The position numbers were made by a program, and so were the translations under genes. A DNA stretch of 64,000 nt from contig OU612065.1 of NCBI GenBank assembly GCA_914767715.1, forward strand, positions 30,692,001-30,756,000. Direction: 5' to 3'. Origin of the DNA: Membranipora membranacea (Eukaryota > Bryozoa > Gymnolaemata > Cheilostomatida > Membraniporidae). This document shows, one piece after another, positions 34,901-49,900 of this stretch; within the stretch, counting starts at the first letter, position 1; each line of letters opens with the position of its first letter. The notes below the pieces were generated by a model, which saw only the letters and a list, made by a program, of their open reading frames with translations, had not been told where the DNA came from and made no database searches.

Positions 34901-37900
34901 CTACCTTATATCAAACATCCAGGGCCTGCATCGGTATGCCCAAAAACACATGAAAGGAGGTTTTCAACAGAGCCATATGTTAACAATACTCACATGTACG
35001 CCAGATGCTGATGTAGTGATTGGTGAGGCTGAGCTGGCTGACTCATCTGTCTCTGATTCTGTTCCTCTATCTGTGTAGCTGTGGAGATGACCTTGAGGGT
35101 ATCTAGAGACATGATCTGCTGCTGAGTACCCAGCGCCAGGAGAACCTTCAGCTCTCCCTGTCCCTTCCCTGAGAGCGGATTAGTGATCGGCAGATAACTA
35201 TCCACAGCTATTACTGGATACTGTAAAATATATCAAACACATTATCATTAGGACAGCACAATTTTTTTTCTTTTCTTCGCCGAACTCTCTTTTCTTTTTT
35301 GACTCCTAATGGAACAATTCTTCAGCAGTCAATGAAATGTATTAAATAATCTCCCTCGTCACTTTTTTAAATGTGAATCTTCCTGCGCAATACTGCGATT
35401 GCAAAAATATAACGCACCAATGGTAACAGGCCCCAATTGTGTCGTCCTTCCTAACAACTCTGGCCCTAAACTCAGATTTGAGAAAAAGATGATAGCTCAT
35501 TCCTTAAAGGGCAACCAAGGTTTCGCAGCAATGAATTAATGGGTAGTAAATAATATGCTAGGCAGCATCAGCTTTGTGCATTATGTGATGCAAAGCTCAA
35601 AGTAGTTGCTGACTCTAAGCTGGGTAACACTTCAGTTTAGGGGATTGTTCCAAGATATTGCTGTAATGATGATAGAGCACAGGCTAAATAATAACAGGAG
35701 CAGGAAACTGCTCTGTAGTATTCTATTCTAGCTGAGTTTGAGTACCTGATGGATGAATTGTTTCACAAGAATTCTGGCTGAATAATCATCCGAATTAGAT
35801 TTTGTCTTTTTCCCTATGCAAATGGTGCAATCTGCTATTAATCAATGAGAAGTTGTTTGTAAACCTGGTTGCCCTTTAAACAGATTGAGAGTTGGACAGG
35901 ATCCTGCAACGCTGTGACCAAGATTGTTCTCAATGGCTATATAGCAATTCTGCAATTCATTAGAAAAGATTTAGAGTGCAATGATTTGTCTTGGCCCATC
36001 AAATTTCATTGTTATTGGGACATACCCAGTTCTTAGCATAGACTTTAAAAAAGATCATGAGGTCAACCCTCCAAATAGTAAGAGATCTTACCTGTGATTT
36101 CATGAGAACTTGAGCTATTCTGGGCTCTTTGTATGACATGTACAGACTATTCAGTGGGAGCTTAGCATAACCGATAAGCTGTTAAAAAAGAAATAAATCA
36201 ATGGTGAAAAGTTATCTTCTCCCTGAACAGCAACCCAATTAGTAACACAACTCCACATTACAACGTCGATTGCTGCCACACAGCCAAATGTATGCTTATA
36301 GAATTCTGTGTAGCTCAAAACTAATAAAATGAGGCTGCATTTCAGCATTGTTACCTAATGAGTAAATAATTTGCACTAACTGATCGTCAAAATTAGGGTA
36401 TGAAATTAATTATCTACCGGTACGGGTGACGTAGTTACCGTCTTACTAGTGCACACGTCCTAAGCTGGTGCGTAGATTTCATGCCCTGATTTTGAAGATC
36501 AGTTTGTGCAAATTATTTGTCCATTAGGTGACAATTATGAGATTTAAGTCTCAATTAATTACCTTGGAGCTATGCAGAATTCAATGAGCACAAATTTGCA
36601 TGAGTGGCAGCAGTAGTATAAGTATTTTTTTTAATTAAAAATTATTGAGATTGTTGATGTTGTTGATTAAGTTCGATAAAATTAACTTGATGACCACCAT
36701 AAATTTATAGGTATCTATAACGAGAATGGATTGCTTTCTTTGCAGCAAAATTACTAGAATGGAAAATTGATCTGTTCTATTTTTCATCATTTCTAAATTT
36801 GTTTTAAAATTTGTTTCTATTCTGTTTCTAAATTTGATTTTCATTGAATTATTTATTTATTTGTTTATGGCAACATTATCTATATACCTGATCCTTTTGT
36901 GCAGTGGCTTTTTTCTCCCACACCTCAACTATCATGTAATTATTAGACATGTGCTTCAGAACCTCCTGAGTGATGTGTAAAGGTATCGACTGTAATCAAT
37001 AATAATCGTATCACTGATTAATCAGACACACTATGAATAGACTATTTGGGAGACGGTGCGAGCAGCCACTTATCGTGAGCCCGCACAGAATTTATCTGTT
37101 GGAGAAACGCATTTTTGATATGTAGAAGGGGACTTTCACGGTTCAAGGCCATGACGAACAAAGCCATGAGTTCAGGTTGCTTGCAGAATTCTTGGGGATC
37201 AATCGGGAATACATTACTTTTCTTCATTTGGTAATATAGAGCTGAGCATCAATTGAAATATAAAACCTTTCTTACTTCATTTATTCTGTAGTTGGGAGTG
37301 GCGGTGCTCCAGCACACCTCAGATCTGAGTTTGTCTCCTGACCAGAAGAGTCTGCAGACTATATAAGTGCTGAGAGAAGGACCGCTGAGTATCGTCTGCC
37401 CCTGAGTGGATGAGGTCATCAGGCCCCGCGTATCAGAGATATGCAGCAACATGTGCAACATAAGATCAACCTGCAGAGAAATGAGAGATCATAAATATTT
37501 TTCTAAGCTGGAGCTGAAGATTCCGATGTTCTTTTATGCTGTACCTCCTATGAGCCATGTGTACTAACAAAGAATATTATTTTACATGAATATGCTTATC
37601 AACGAGTAATTTGCAGAATTGGACTATGGTATGCGGGATGAGCGAGGGGTGTGTATAAGTGATCCATCAGTGCAAGCTAACATGGTAACTTTCATTCATT
37701 ATAATCGCTATAAATATCAGCTAGGCAAAAGTTAAATGAGAGAAAACATTTCAAATCACGTATTTCAGAGAAGTGGTAGACTTTTAGAAACCAGAACATA
37801 GTAAGTTATGCTCACATGTTGGACTGAGGTAGAAGCCTGAGCAGGTTGGTGTGACTGAGCAGCATATAGAGTCGTTTTCACAGGTCCGGTCTGTCTCACC

Positions 37901-40900
37901 AATTCTGGTGTAGTCGGTACAGCTAAAAACAAACAGTGGTGACTAATTATGGTGATACATTCAAGGCACAATCATGCTTGCGTTATGATAACCGAATATA
38001 CAGGAACTTGTTGTGAATATAAAACATTCAAAAAAACAGTAACTCAGTAAATCAGTAACACTAAATGCCTACTCATCTGATAAAATTCTAATACTGCACA
38101 TGTGTAAACCTTTCCGAAATTTTCTTCAGCAATTGTTGACCCCCAACATGACATAATATAATATGTAATGAGATACAGGATTATCTCTTTATTACACCGC
38201 AAACATAAAACAATGTTTATAACATATAATACATTTATGTATTACACAGCTAACATACCGATGGGTGTCTCTGGTTTTGGTTTGAGTAGAGGGTGCTGTT
38301 TTCTAGCTTTACTAATTTGTAGCTCTCTCAGTGCTGTAGCAAAGGATGGTGAGTCTGAATCCAGCTGAATGTTCAACTGTAACAATACATCATTCTCATA
38401 AACTCATGCAGGCCCCTCTCCAACATGGAGAAAAATGACTTACAGAGACAAAGATGATCGGCTGTGAATGATTTCATACTGATAAAGGAGATTTTACAGG
38501 GTTGAATGGAATAGTTGAAGTCATCACACAAAGCGGTCTAATGAAAACCTAATGTAGACAGGCTAGATTTGTAATTAACAAAGCCAATTTAGTGTCATAA
38601 GAACCACAGAATGTGATCAGAGGACAACTACTTCATCCACCATAACTAACTTATCCACATGAAGTTGTTGGCAGTCAAAGCAAAATTACATTGGAACACT
38701 ATGACTTGATGACTAAGTTTACGCATACACTTAATTTTGACAAGAACTATACACTTTGTGCCGACTTGTACGCTAGACACTTAGACTAGCCTTACACTCA
38801 TGAACTAGAGTTGGATACACACTTACCGTCATAAGACCGATGATATCAGCTCGACGTCTTCTCCTCCTCTTTTTGGTGGCTCCCGTACTTCTCTTTTGAT
38901 GTTTGGTGACCTGCAGCTCAACATCCAGTCCAAATGTGAGACTCTGTAACAGCTTCTTCATCTGTACTGAGCATGATCCGATCAGTACTGCCTGGTAACA
39001 ACAATATACAGAGAATTAGTACAGCCTAGTAACAACAATATAATACCGATTATTATCAGCAATATACAGATATGAAAATTACCCAAGGAAGGATGGGCAA
39101 TCTTTTGGAGTCGAAACATGAAAAGCCAATAGTGAGATCCGACTTGTCATAACTCCATATTCTACTAGATTTCAAAGTGTTTAAGGGCTAAGAGCTGGTC
39201 AAATACTTTAGATAGTCAATGCTGGTGAGTTTCTTTCAATTCCCTGAGCCATCAGTACACTATCAGTTGCGAGAGCAGAAAACACAACATTACTGTATAA
39301 ATCTCACTGTTCTGCTGGATGGTTCACGATGATGAATCTTCAAAACCAGCATCGAGTTCCACCAGCTTTCTACAGTTTGTCCATCAAAGAATACAGGAAA
39401 CACTGTGTGGTGACTCCAGCTCACAACTACAAGAATAGCTCAAGGTTATGTATGGGTCATTGCATGAGAAGCTGTGCACCAAAAATCTAACAGGGTAAAC
39501 TTGTTATAAGATATGTCACATGGTCCACCCTAGCACAGTTATCACACCAATGAGATAAATAGATAAATTTCAATCAAATATGGCGGCTTTGGTTTTGCTG
39601 GTAAGTTAGTTGAAAAAGCAGAGTAAAACACTACCAATGCAGTCAAATTGGAGCTAACTTGATCAACACCGTATAATGTAGCAGTTTGGGAAGGTTTTCA
39701 CCGTGCAATGAGAGCCTCATACCCAAAGCAGTAATGACAATCAATATTGAGTCTAAGATACTTGGAATGGTTAATCAACCTTGCTTCCCTGGCGTGGGTT
39801 CTCACTTTATCTAAGATCTAATGTACCTGAAGCAGCCATTAATAAGGCAGACAGAATAATAGGAAAGTAAATAGCTAAATCTGAGCTTATTGAAATCCAT
39901 AGGAGTATCATGTTACATTGAAGCGCATCAATGCAGGTTGCTGACTCACCTCCAGATTTGTCAACTTTTTTAGATACAGCTCTGACAGTCTCCGTAGCCG
40001 AGGTGTTCCTCTCAGAATTATCCCGGGATGCAGCGACTACCGGAAACTGATACTCGACAAAGTATGTTCTACAGGAGCATAGAACGATGCAGTATATATA
40101 TTTCGAGGTACGGTATAATAAAGGCATAATAAAGATATAAACAGTATAAGAACATGTTATGGAGTGAGTGATCATATCTGAGAATTGAACCACAAAAAAT
40201 GCGATTTCCCAGTTTATTTTCTATTGCTTGAAATTATTTCTCTGGAACAAATCTGCGACAGGTAAACCATATACTTATTATAAATCACACTTAATATACT
40301 ATGTTAAGTCTATGATTGGTAAATCCAGCAGAGCATTATACTTTTCACACCATCTCCCCAGTGCCTACAAACCAACCCTTTTCTCTTACCCATATTTAGC
40401 CGGTTTAGCAGGAGGGGGACGACCCTTGTAAGTTTTCTTCTCCACTGGAGTATTTGGCCTTTCTTTGAGGCAGAGCTTATCTATGTGTACCCTTGCAACA
40501 CTAACTCTAGCTAGCAGAGTTAACTGCTCCACAGATAAACCTTCAGCTGCGGATCTTGTATCTGCAACAATAATGTTGTAGACCTCTAGTTACGAGTTAT
40601 CTGCAGGGATTATGTCTTATGTGTGACATCAGGTTTTCGTTTGCAATCAACTGCTAGAAATTAAAATTGACTTCATTTTGCCAATACTATCCTTTCCCAT
40701 TTTATTGTTCAATATCTTTTTTTTATTTTCTAATTTAAAGACTACCCAAAGACAAATGCATGATATAGTCAGGCAGTTATTTATGATCAAATTATGTCAG
40801 ATTTGAATGGTAAAAAATTCAATGCTCTTCTTGGTATCAATTATTGATGGTGGAAAAGGTTCCTCCAATAAGGGAAGGTAACTCTCATTCTCTTCATTAT

Positions 40901-43900
40901 GATGTCACAGTGAACAGGATGTGCAATTCAAGAAACACTTCAAGCATTAGAGCGATAGGTACTGTTAGAGGTGCAGGAATAGGTAATGGAATGTACCAGT
41001 GGGCAACATGAATAAGCATCATAATATACCATAATTGTACCTTCATCATCACTGGCTGTCATGTCGAATGAGACTCGTGACGCTCCGCTGTCAGACTGAT
41101 TACCCGGCAGTGATCGGGCAGGGCTTGTATCTATTCTGGGTGAAGGTAACATCGTATCTAATCGTGGACTGGGCGAAGCTGACAAGGGTCGAGATGGAGG
41201 TCTCTATAATAGATAACGATACACGCATGCACAACCATTTTTTCCATTTAGTAGATTTTTGATTAAAACTATGATTGTGAATTTTATGACATGAAAGTAT
41301 AATGTTAATGCCAACCCAAGACGATTCATACTGTCATAAATTCATGTTTTTTCACAGTCTTCTTGAATTAATGATAAAACAGGATTTTCAGCTCATTTAA
41401 GCACAAAGTTTTTGCACAATATCCTGTATGATCTAAGCCGATTGTGTACCATCGATCTATGAATACATACAAGTGGGGAAACATCACTATTACCAAACAG
41501 ACATAATTAAACTAGAAATGCCGCGATCATAAATGCCACAAAACTTCAGGGGTGTGGATGATAAACACTCAGGTTGTCGATTGAGTTTACGATGGCTGGC
41601 CAATAGGCGATGTCATTACAAGTGCAAACTAAAATGGCTGTCCTTTCCATGCAACCTATGAGGAAGACAACCTGACATTCGTTAACCTATTAGGCGGCAG
41701 AACTCCCCCCTCAATTACTTTCAGTGACTACAGCCATAGAATATAGCGCAACAAACATGTTATAATTGTGATACAAACCACCAAGTAGTAAAAGAGTTGA
41801 TAAATGTAAAAAAATCTGTCTTCACCGGGATTCAAACTCGGGCCTCTTGCAACAAACATATTATAATTGTGGTATATATAAAAATATTGGATTACTCACA
41901 TTTTAGCTTTTTTTTGTCACAACCGAGATTGAACCTGGGCCACTTGCACTGTGATCAAGCACACTAGCCACTCGGCCACCCAAGCCACTGAAGCTTAATG
42001 ATTTTCATTGATGAATCATGGAAATATATGGGTAAAGTAGGCTGTTTTTTAATTTTTAATTAATTTCAAGCTTTCATGGCATAAATCAGACAAAAAAATA
42101 TAAATAGCACACACTCATCTGGTTTTACTACACATACATGGTAGAACACAGGAGTGTGAGTCAGCCGTTTTGTCTATTTTTTTCAAAAACACTTTTTGAA
42201 AAAGTGATATGAGGCACTGGATTGGGCTTTTTATACACATGTGTTTATCATAAACACAAAACTGAAGTTTTGTGGATTATTGATGTTCACTGTAAAAAAG
42301 GTACTATTGAAATATCTTACCACATTTCCTGGCTCATCAACACTTGACCTCCTGGACAGCAGAACATCTGGAGGCTGATTCTCGGCAGCGACAGCTGAGG
42401 CAGCGTGACTAGAAGACACAGACTGTCTCACCTTGTAGTCTGCGCCCTGTTTTGATGACTTTGCCTGATCAGGGAGGTCTGTGAGCGTCCCTGTGTCTGT
42501 TACCTGCAAAATCAAGATTTTTGTCCTCAGAGTTTTCAATACATCATTTAACTACAAAACTTAATAGTACACCTATCATGTCCATGACCTAGTGACCTCT
42601 CGAGGTTATGGTTGGAGTTATACCACACACAAATCAAGATTGTTAGAGTCAATTTAGTCTTAGTGCCGCGCTCATTTCTATAAAACTTCCTTGGGTTAAT
42701 GGGTTTGCGCTCAAGAGCTGCAAAGCTATACATGCAATAGTATATCACGTTATCATTGTCGTGTTATAACCCCCAAATAAGAAAACAAGATTATGATGAC
42801 AACACTTGCTACAAAGATATCTTGATGATATCTTAGATCTACATAAACAAGTGGGAAACTGGCATACATGCTGACTACATAACCATATCATTGCTCAGTA
42901 TAAGATTTTGATCACGCCTAAATATGTTCTATACTCACCTGTTTGTTGGACTTTGTTGAGTTTTTGTAGAAAAGTAAGTCCAGTATCTCCTGATCGTGAG
43001 CTGGGTCCTCAAAATCCGAGTACTCCGGATCAAAATCATCAGAGAGGGACAACTCTGCAGGGCAATCATCTGATATATATACAGCTTTATTCTGCAATAA
43101 AAAGAGAAGGAAAGAACTTATAACCATCAACCTCAGCAACTTCAAAATAGAGTAGCCAACTCCTTGAGCCAACCAAGGCAGACAAGGGTATTTACCCAAC
43201 ACATTTAAAAGAGATTAATTAAGATATGAAGAAAAAATCGTTTTGATCAGATCAGGCTGACCCACACGCTGATGTGACGTACAGGTGTGAATATCTACCA
43301 CTCAAAGTCAGCTTTACACTATTTGCTGCATCGTTCAAATTGATTATAATATATACGGACTATTAACCTACCCGAGAAGTACCGCTGCCAATAATGAGGT
43401 CCACTGTGTTTAGTTCTTTGTTTCTTCTCTTGTTTGGAGAGGTACGGTTAGTCAGGGAAGCAAGAGCTTTCCTGAAATATAGGTAGTTTTATCTTAGTAT
43501 CATCATTCTCATCGCACCCGCAGAGCATATTTAAAAAAGCATGCGTGTACAGCAGTGAGATTTTTATTGATTTTCGTACCAAATTTCAGATCGTTGAGAT
43601 AAACAACATAGCTGATTTTTTTTTTATATATAGATGAATAAATACCAAGCCTAACATGATGATGCTAGTGACAAGAGAATCTGTATATATGCTTATTATA
43701 TTTTCATCGGTTTTGGACACAGGATTATTAAAAAAAAATTAAATTCACCAATCTTTTGTTCTATAAATTTGTGGCTGAATATGAAGTCATATTTACGAGT
43801 AAAGGGAGGAGAGGAGCAATCATCTGACAGCTAACTTATTGCTTGAACTGCTTGCTGCACTAATGAGGGGATAACACCAACGTCAAATACATATTATTTT

Positions 43901-46900
43901 TCCTGTGTTCCACACATTTGGGGTTAAAAAGATTTTCTTTCCACAGCGTCAGATAAACTAACCTGCTGTGAGGAAACTGTGACTGTTTGGGTATATCAGA
44001 GGTCAGCTCAACTTCTTTGTCTACCGATGATGTGATCATAGCACTGCGTAACCTTTGACCTTTCTCTAATAGGTCAGATATGAGGTCGATGCTCCTATTA
44101 CCATCACTGGGAGACTGTGATACTAAACTGTTCACAGAGCTGAAATCTGTAAAGTAATAATATCCATAATAATCCTTTGATAAATTACTGCACTGATCCA
44201 GGGTCAATTAGCGTTGCTGATTAAATTATACAGGTGTCTATATTGATGTTAGGTCTGCTCTATTTTTCCCTCAGATAGTGAGACTGACATAATACCAGAC
44301 TGTGTATGTACAATGTATCATACCTCTGTATTAAGCAGAATCTGGAGATGTTAGTATGAAATATGGTTCAGGTGAATATACAGGATTAAACCGCTATATA
44401 GATAAAGTTTGCTGTGGCGGATCTCAGGTTGGGGAAGCCGGAAAGCTGATATTAAAATTCTACCCGAGTAAGCTAATCCCCCTTACACGCTCTCCTTATT
44501 GACACAAGTTGGCTTCTCTAATACAATACATAAATTTATCACTATATGACAGTAAATAGCAACAGTGATATAAAACTGTGAAACCCCAAATTAAAATTTG
44601 AAATTTCTCATCCATTATAAGCTCTCAGCAGCTTTACAGCAGTAGGAAAAGACATGACTCGGTTCCATTGGCAGAACAATATTACAACCATGTAATCTAA
44701 CAGCCTTTCATCAAATGGCACTGCAATTAACGGCCAGAATCAGACTCAAAGCAAATAAATATTTTGTTCTGTCTGCAGACCTTACATTCAGCTTGATGTG
44801 ACCATCTCACATCCGCTTCTGCACTGGGACTATGATACAAAAAGTACTCTTATCTTACCTTGAGTGAGTTTTTTAGGAGATAATGCTCTGCCTGTCACCG
44901 ACAAACTTTTATCTGCCTGAAACTGTATTGAAAGAGATGAGATGATAATAAGACCAACGGTCTAGCTACAATGGAGTGTGACTTGGTTTCAGGTCCAAAT
45001 AGACCTCACTAACAGACTGGTTAATAGCATTGATAGAATTAAAGGGTTAAAAACTTACTTTGAGGCTGCTATTTTGTATCACATCTTATTCTCCATATTT
45101 TATTCTACCATGTGAGTGATTACCAGCTTTAGAATCCAAATATTGAGGAAGTTATGGTCCCTCAAACGTTCAAGGTGATCACCTTCAATGGCACCGGGCA
45201 ATCCTTGTGGGACGTCACAACGCGTCATACTTATTATGATATACTAGTAGATAGGATGATGATCAAAATGTTCAGTGATATGGAGGGTCTCGAACCCAGG
45301 TCCAAATGGGCCAGTAGGCAACGCGCTAACACTGAGCTATATTGTCTACAGTCCTTCAGAGCTGGACCTAGTGGTGCAATGGTAGCTGCATTGCCTGCTG
45401 GTATGAATGCCCCAGATTCGAGTCACACCCAGGTGTGAATTTTGATCATCATCTTATCTGTGGAATTATTAGTATAATAACTCATAATAAGTATGAATCG
45501 TTGTGACATCCCACAAGGATTGCCCGCTGATTCCCCATGCCAATTAAAGGTGATCACCTTGAAAGTTTGAGGGACCATAAATTCCTCAATATTTGAATTC
45601 TACAGCTGGAAATCGCTCACATGATAGAATTAAATATTGAGAATAAGATGTGATAAAAAATAGCAGCCTCAAAGTAAGTCTTTAAGCTCTAGGAAGCTTA
45701 AACCCACAACAGCAAAGCATAACGCAAAAAAATTATCAAAACTTTGACATAATTGCTAAATCAACAACATAAAACACTTTAATTTAATGATGGACTCATG
45801 GTCCTACTTTTCAGTACAAGAATGACGCTCTGTATAACATAAGCTCCCATAGAGTCACAACCTCTAATCTTACACTGGAGTCGAACATGAAATTGATTTG
45901 AGACAGTTATGTCCAAAATATGGACACTGATTGGCTGTTTGTGGCGAGTCGGCAGCCTAACAGAGCCAAAGGCTCAGTTACAATATCATGAACTCTTCAT
46001 CTACTACACAAATGCTGACCTTGTTATGTGACATCATACTGCTATAAGCGCTGGGAGTACCTATCTTACTATCCAGCTTATCATGATGAGTTACTACAGG
46101 TTGAGTCCCCTGCATATCTGTATTATCTAGGTCTGTGGTGGGAACAAGAGAAGACGATCCGCTGTCATCAAACGCTGCAACATAAAAATAACAACCTGTT
46201 CTAAATGATGAAATTGAAAATTTACTTTTTTACGTTTACCACATGCTACATTTACGAGTTTAATGTTACAAAAATTTTGAAGATGTTTCATGCTTCAAAA
46301 CGTTAATTTAATCTCATTGAAGTTTCAACTTTGCATTGCCCTATATAGGAATGGTTTTTATCTCAGCTTAAGAAATTGTTATTTAGAATGTTTGCATTCT
46401 AAGCCAGCAAATCAACAATAAACGACTGAAAATTCTGTCGAAATGGTAACAATCAACAAGCAAAGTTATAGTTTACCAGCTAGACAGGAGAATATAATAA
46501 TTATTTGGCAAACCCTTGACGAGAACCAAATCAGAAATATATATATTATAAGGGCTTTAATAATGATGAAATACTTTATATAATAAATTTACAAGCCTGA
46601 TATCTGTTTTTTTTACCATGACAAGCAAATAATATAATATATCAACCTACCATGCAAAGCTTTCATTGAGATGCTGACATCTACGTGACCAATAATCTCA
46701 CTCTTTGTGGAAAATATCGGATATGGCCTAGGAAATGAGAAGGTAGATTAACCATGAGCGGAGCCTGTCTAGAAAAGCTTTGTTAATGAGAGGGGAGGAA
46801 CCCCGACCAACAAACCAGGAAAACCTAAGTGCTGAGAGACTGAGCCAAAGGACTGGGAAACTAACTGTATATCCAACTGATGATGAGAGGCATCAAGAGA

Positions 46901-49900
46901 ATTTAAGCAGACTTAGAATAGCAATGGACCCAATAATCTTGAAGCAGCAAGGCTACATGATAATATTTCCAGACTGTCCGTAGTATGCAATCGGCTACAC
47001 TCATCGGTAAATGGAGACAGGAACTCCACGCAATGAATCATCAGATAATGGTAATTTATAAATACTTTGTTTAAAATACCCTGGTTGAAAAAAAAATAAA
47101 GCATCATACAACTTGTATATGACCAACATAATTACCCTGCCAATGGTTTTCCAGCGGCGAGTGAGCCGAGGCCGTATATCTGTACTTTGCCTATGACAGA
47201 CATGTCTCCCCCTCGGAGTACGTCTACATGTAGTGTACTGGCATCAGTCAGATAGGCCGCCATCTGCTTCGGCCCAGATCGTACAGGATACCGTGCAAGT
47301 ACTTTCTGCTCAGTTGGGCTGAAAAGCATGTTCAATTATCAATGCAAGAAGTTGTGATAAAGCATGGCTCATGTATGAATAAACTTGGGTTGGTTCAACT
47401 GCAATAGGTACTTTATGTCATAAAATTCGCAATAATAGTCCACCATTCACCAGTCTCATTCATTTTGGTGAAATGGTTCCATCAGATATTGCGTGAAATT
47501 TAGATTACTGGTTTCACAGAGTTGTTTCCGGGTTTATATAACTGTGTTGACTTTTATAGGGCAATGATCATGCAACAAATTTGGGCACACTTGATCTATT
47601 AAAGTGATCGTTGGATAAGATTGGTTTCCTGGTAATGGCTCACAGCTGCTTTCAGATCAAAGAGTAGGACCAAGTTACTTTTCCAGTCATATCAAGTAAT
47701 AACAGCACAGGGTCGATGCAAAATACACACAACTACATTAAACCACTGCTGCCACTGACGCAAATTTGTGGTCTTTGAATTATGTATAGATTCAAGATAA
47801 CTAACCGAGGCTTCGATCTCAGAATTCTCACCTAACGGGCAAAGAAGTTGCAAGAAATGATCTTCAAAATCAGGGTATGAAATTAGTTCGATATTAGTTC
47901 CGAGCTATGCAGAATTCAATAAACACACATCTGCCTGTGTGGCAGCAGTGATTTAATGACATAAAAGTAAAATAATAAGCTTTCTGACATACCTAAAGAT
48001 GGCAGTAGCCTCCGGAGTCTCACCCCACCACAGTACTCGGAGGAAAACCTCATCAGGGTGCTTTGAGATCTTCCATGTGACAGTCTTAAGCTTCACAACT
48101 AGGAAACAGCGTATCTGTCCATCAACTTGTGGGGGTAAGCTACTGTGCACTAAGACCTCTTTATCTCCTTCAACAGACAAACAAACAGCTATCATAGATA
48201 TTACTAGGTGAGGAGGCCCCAAATACAATCTAACGGCTTAATTGCTCAACTTATTCAGAGATGTCTTGTGCTTGAGTACGAAAGTGCTCACGAGTGAATG
48301 AAATCATTAATTATTTATTTATTTATAGAGGTTTTCTTAGAAGTGTACAGATAACAAAAAGAATTCTATTATAGGTAACTTGTTGACCTCTGAACACAGC
48401 AAAAAAAAACATATTACGCTTACTACCAAAGTTAAACACAGAGTTAATTATAATTAATAACATGTGGCAATACTGGTTATGAGTTATGGGGTTAAAAAAG
48501 TATTGAAGAATAATAAGATTGGATAATAGTGTTGCAGTTAGGGCGCTGATTAGCCGAAGAATTAACGGTTGGGAAAATAAGAAATATATGATAGAATGCT
48601 AAAGATATAAATCTATGAGTTTACTGTATCATGTTCATGTTAAATCAAAAGTCAGAAGAGTTTTAGCTAATTTATCTTTAAGCGTAAATTGGTGAAGTAA
48701 GTTTAAAAGGGCTGATTTTCCAAAATTTGTTCTGTATGAGGGTTTAATAATAGTGCAGTTGCTTCTCAGGCAACGCTGATGCTTTCGGGACTTTTGAACT
48801 AGATTAAGGATATGCTTAGAAGCTTTGTTTTTTGCGTCTTTTTTATGTGTAAAATTACGAAATAGGTATTGTCTCCTACTTAGTAGTGTGGGTAAATTTA
48901 AAAGAAATCTACCAGTTGTGAACGAAAATTTCTTGGGAGCAGATACAATAATTCTGATTGCTCTATTTTGAACTTTCTCAATTGTTCCAGTGACCTTTTG
49001 TGTAGTATCTAGGTAAATTGCTGAGCAATATTCTAATATTGGTCGGACAATGCTTTTGTAAGTTTTAAGGTATTCTTCAACTTTCATGTATTTTTTAAGT
49101 TTAGAAATAAGATAGACTAGTTTGTTTGCTCTAGTTGCAACATCAGTAGCATGGGTATGAAATGCGAGGTCTGTGTCGAGAGCAACTCCCAGAACATTGG
49201 TTGAGAGCTGTGATTCAATTTTTGTGTTTTGAAAACTCAAGTGGTAAAAATCTTTTAGATTCCTGTTTGAGAAGATACAAAATTGCGTTTTCTGAACGTT
49301 GAGTTTTAGGAGATGACTGCTATACCAATGAGATGCATCCTCCAATAAAGTATCGGATTTTTCTATAACATCTGGTATACTTGTTGCCTCACAGAATAAC
49401 AAAGTGTCGTCTGCGTAAGCAAATGAGTTTTTAAAAGACATTAACAATCCATTGATAGCAAGGTTGAAGAGAATGGTACGAGAATGGAGCCTTGTGGGAC
49501 TCCACATGTGATTGGTAGTGAATTTGATTTTGACTCTCCGACTTTCATGATTTGGGATCTGCTGGTGAGGTATGATTCTAAGAGCGTTACTGAGGAGGGT
49601 GAGAATTGCCTTTTGCCTAGGGTGTGCAAGAGAAGTTTGTGGTTAACAGTGTCAAAGGCTTTTCGGACGTCTAGGGATATGGCTCCAATGTAGCAGGGAG
49701 CAGTCTGATCAAGTTTTGTTTTCCATTCTTGTAGCACAGAAAGCAGCATTTGTTCAGTAGAGTGATTTTGTCTGAAGCCAAATTGTTCATCAGAGAACAG
49801 ATTGTGTTTTTCAGTGAACAGCATCATCTGGTTCTTCAGATCAGAATCGAATATTTTGGATAATATTGGGAGGGAGGAGATCGGCCGATAGTTTGATGGG

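Noticed and set aside
45290-45425. Two possible tRNA genes in divergent orientation
   Set aside because: Stems are imperfect and both are followed by the same repetitive body, so they are SINE heads.
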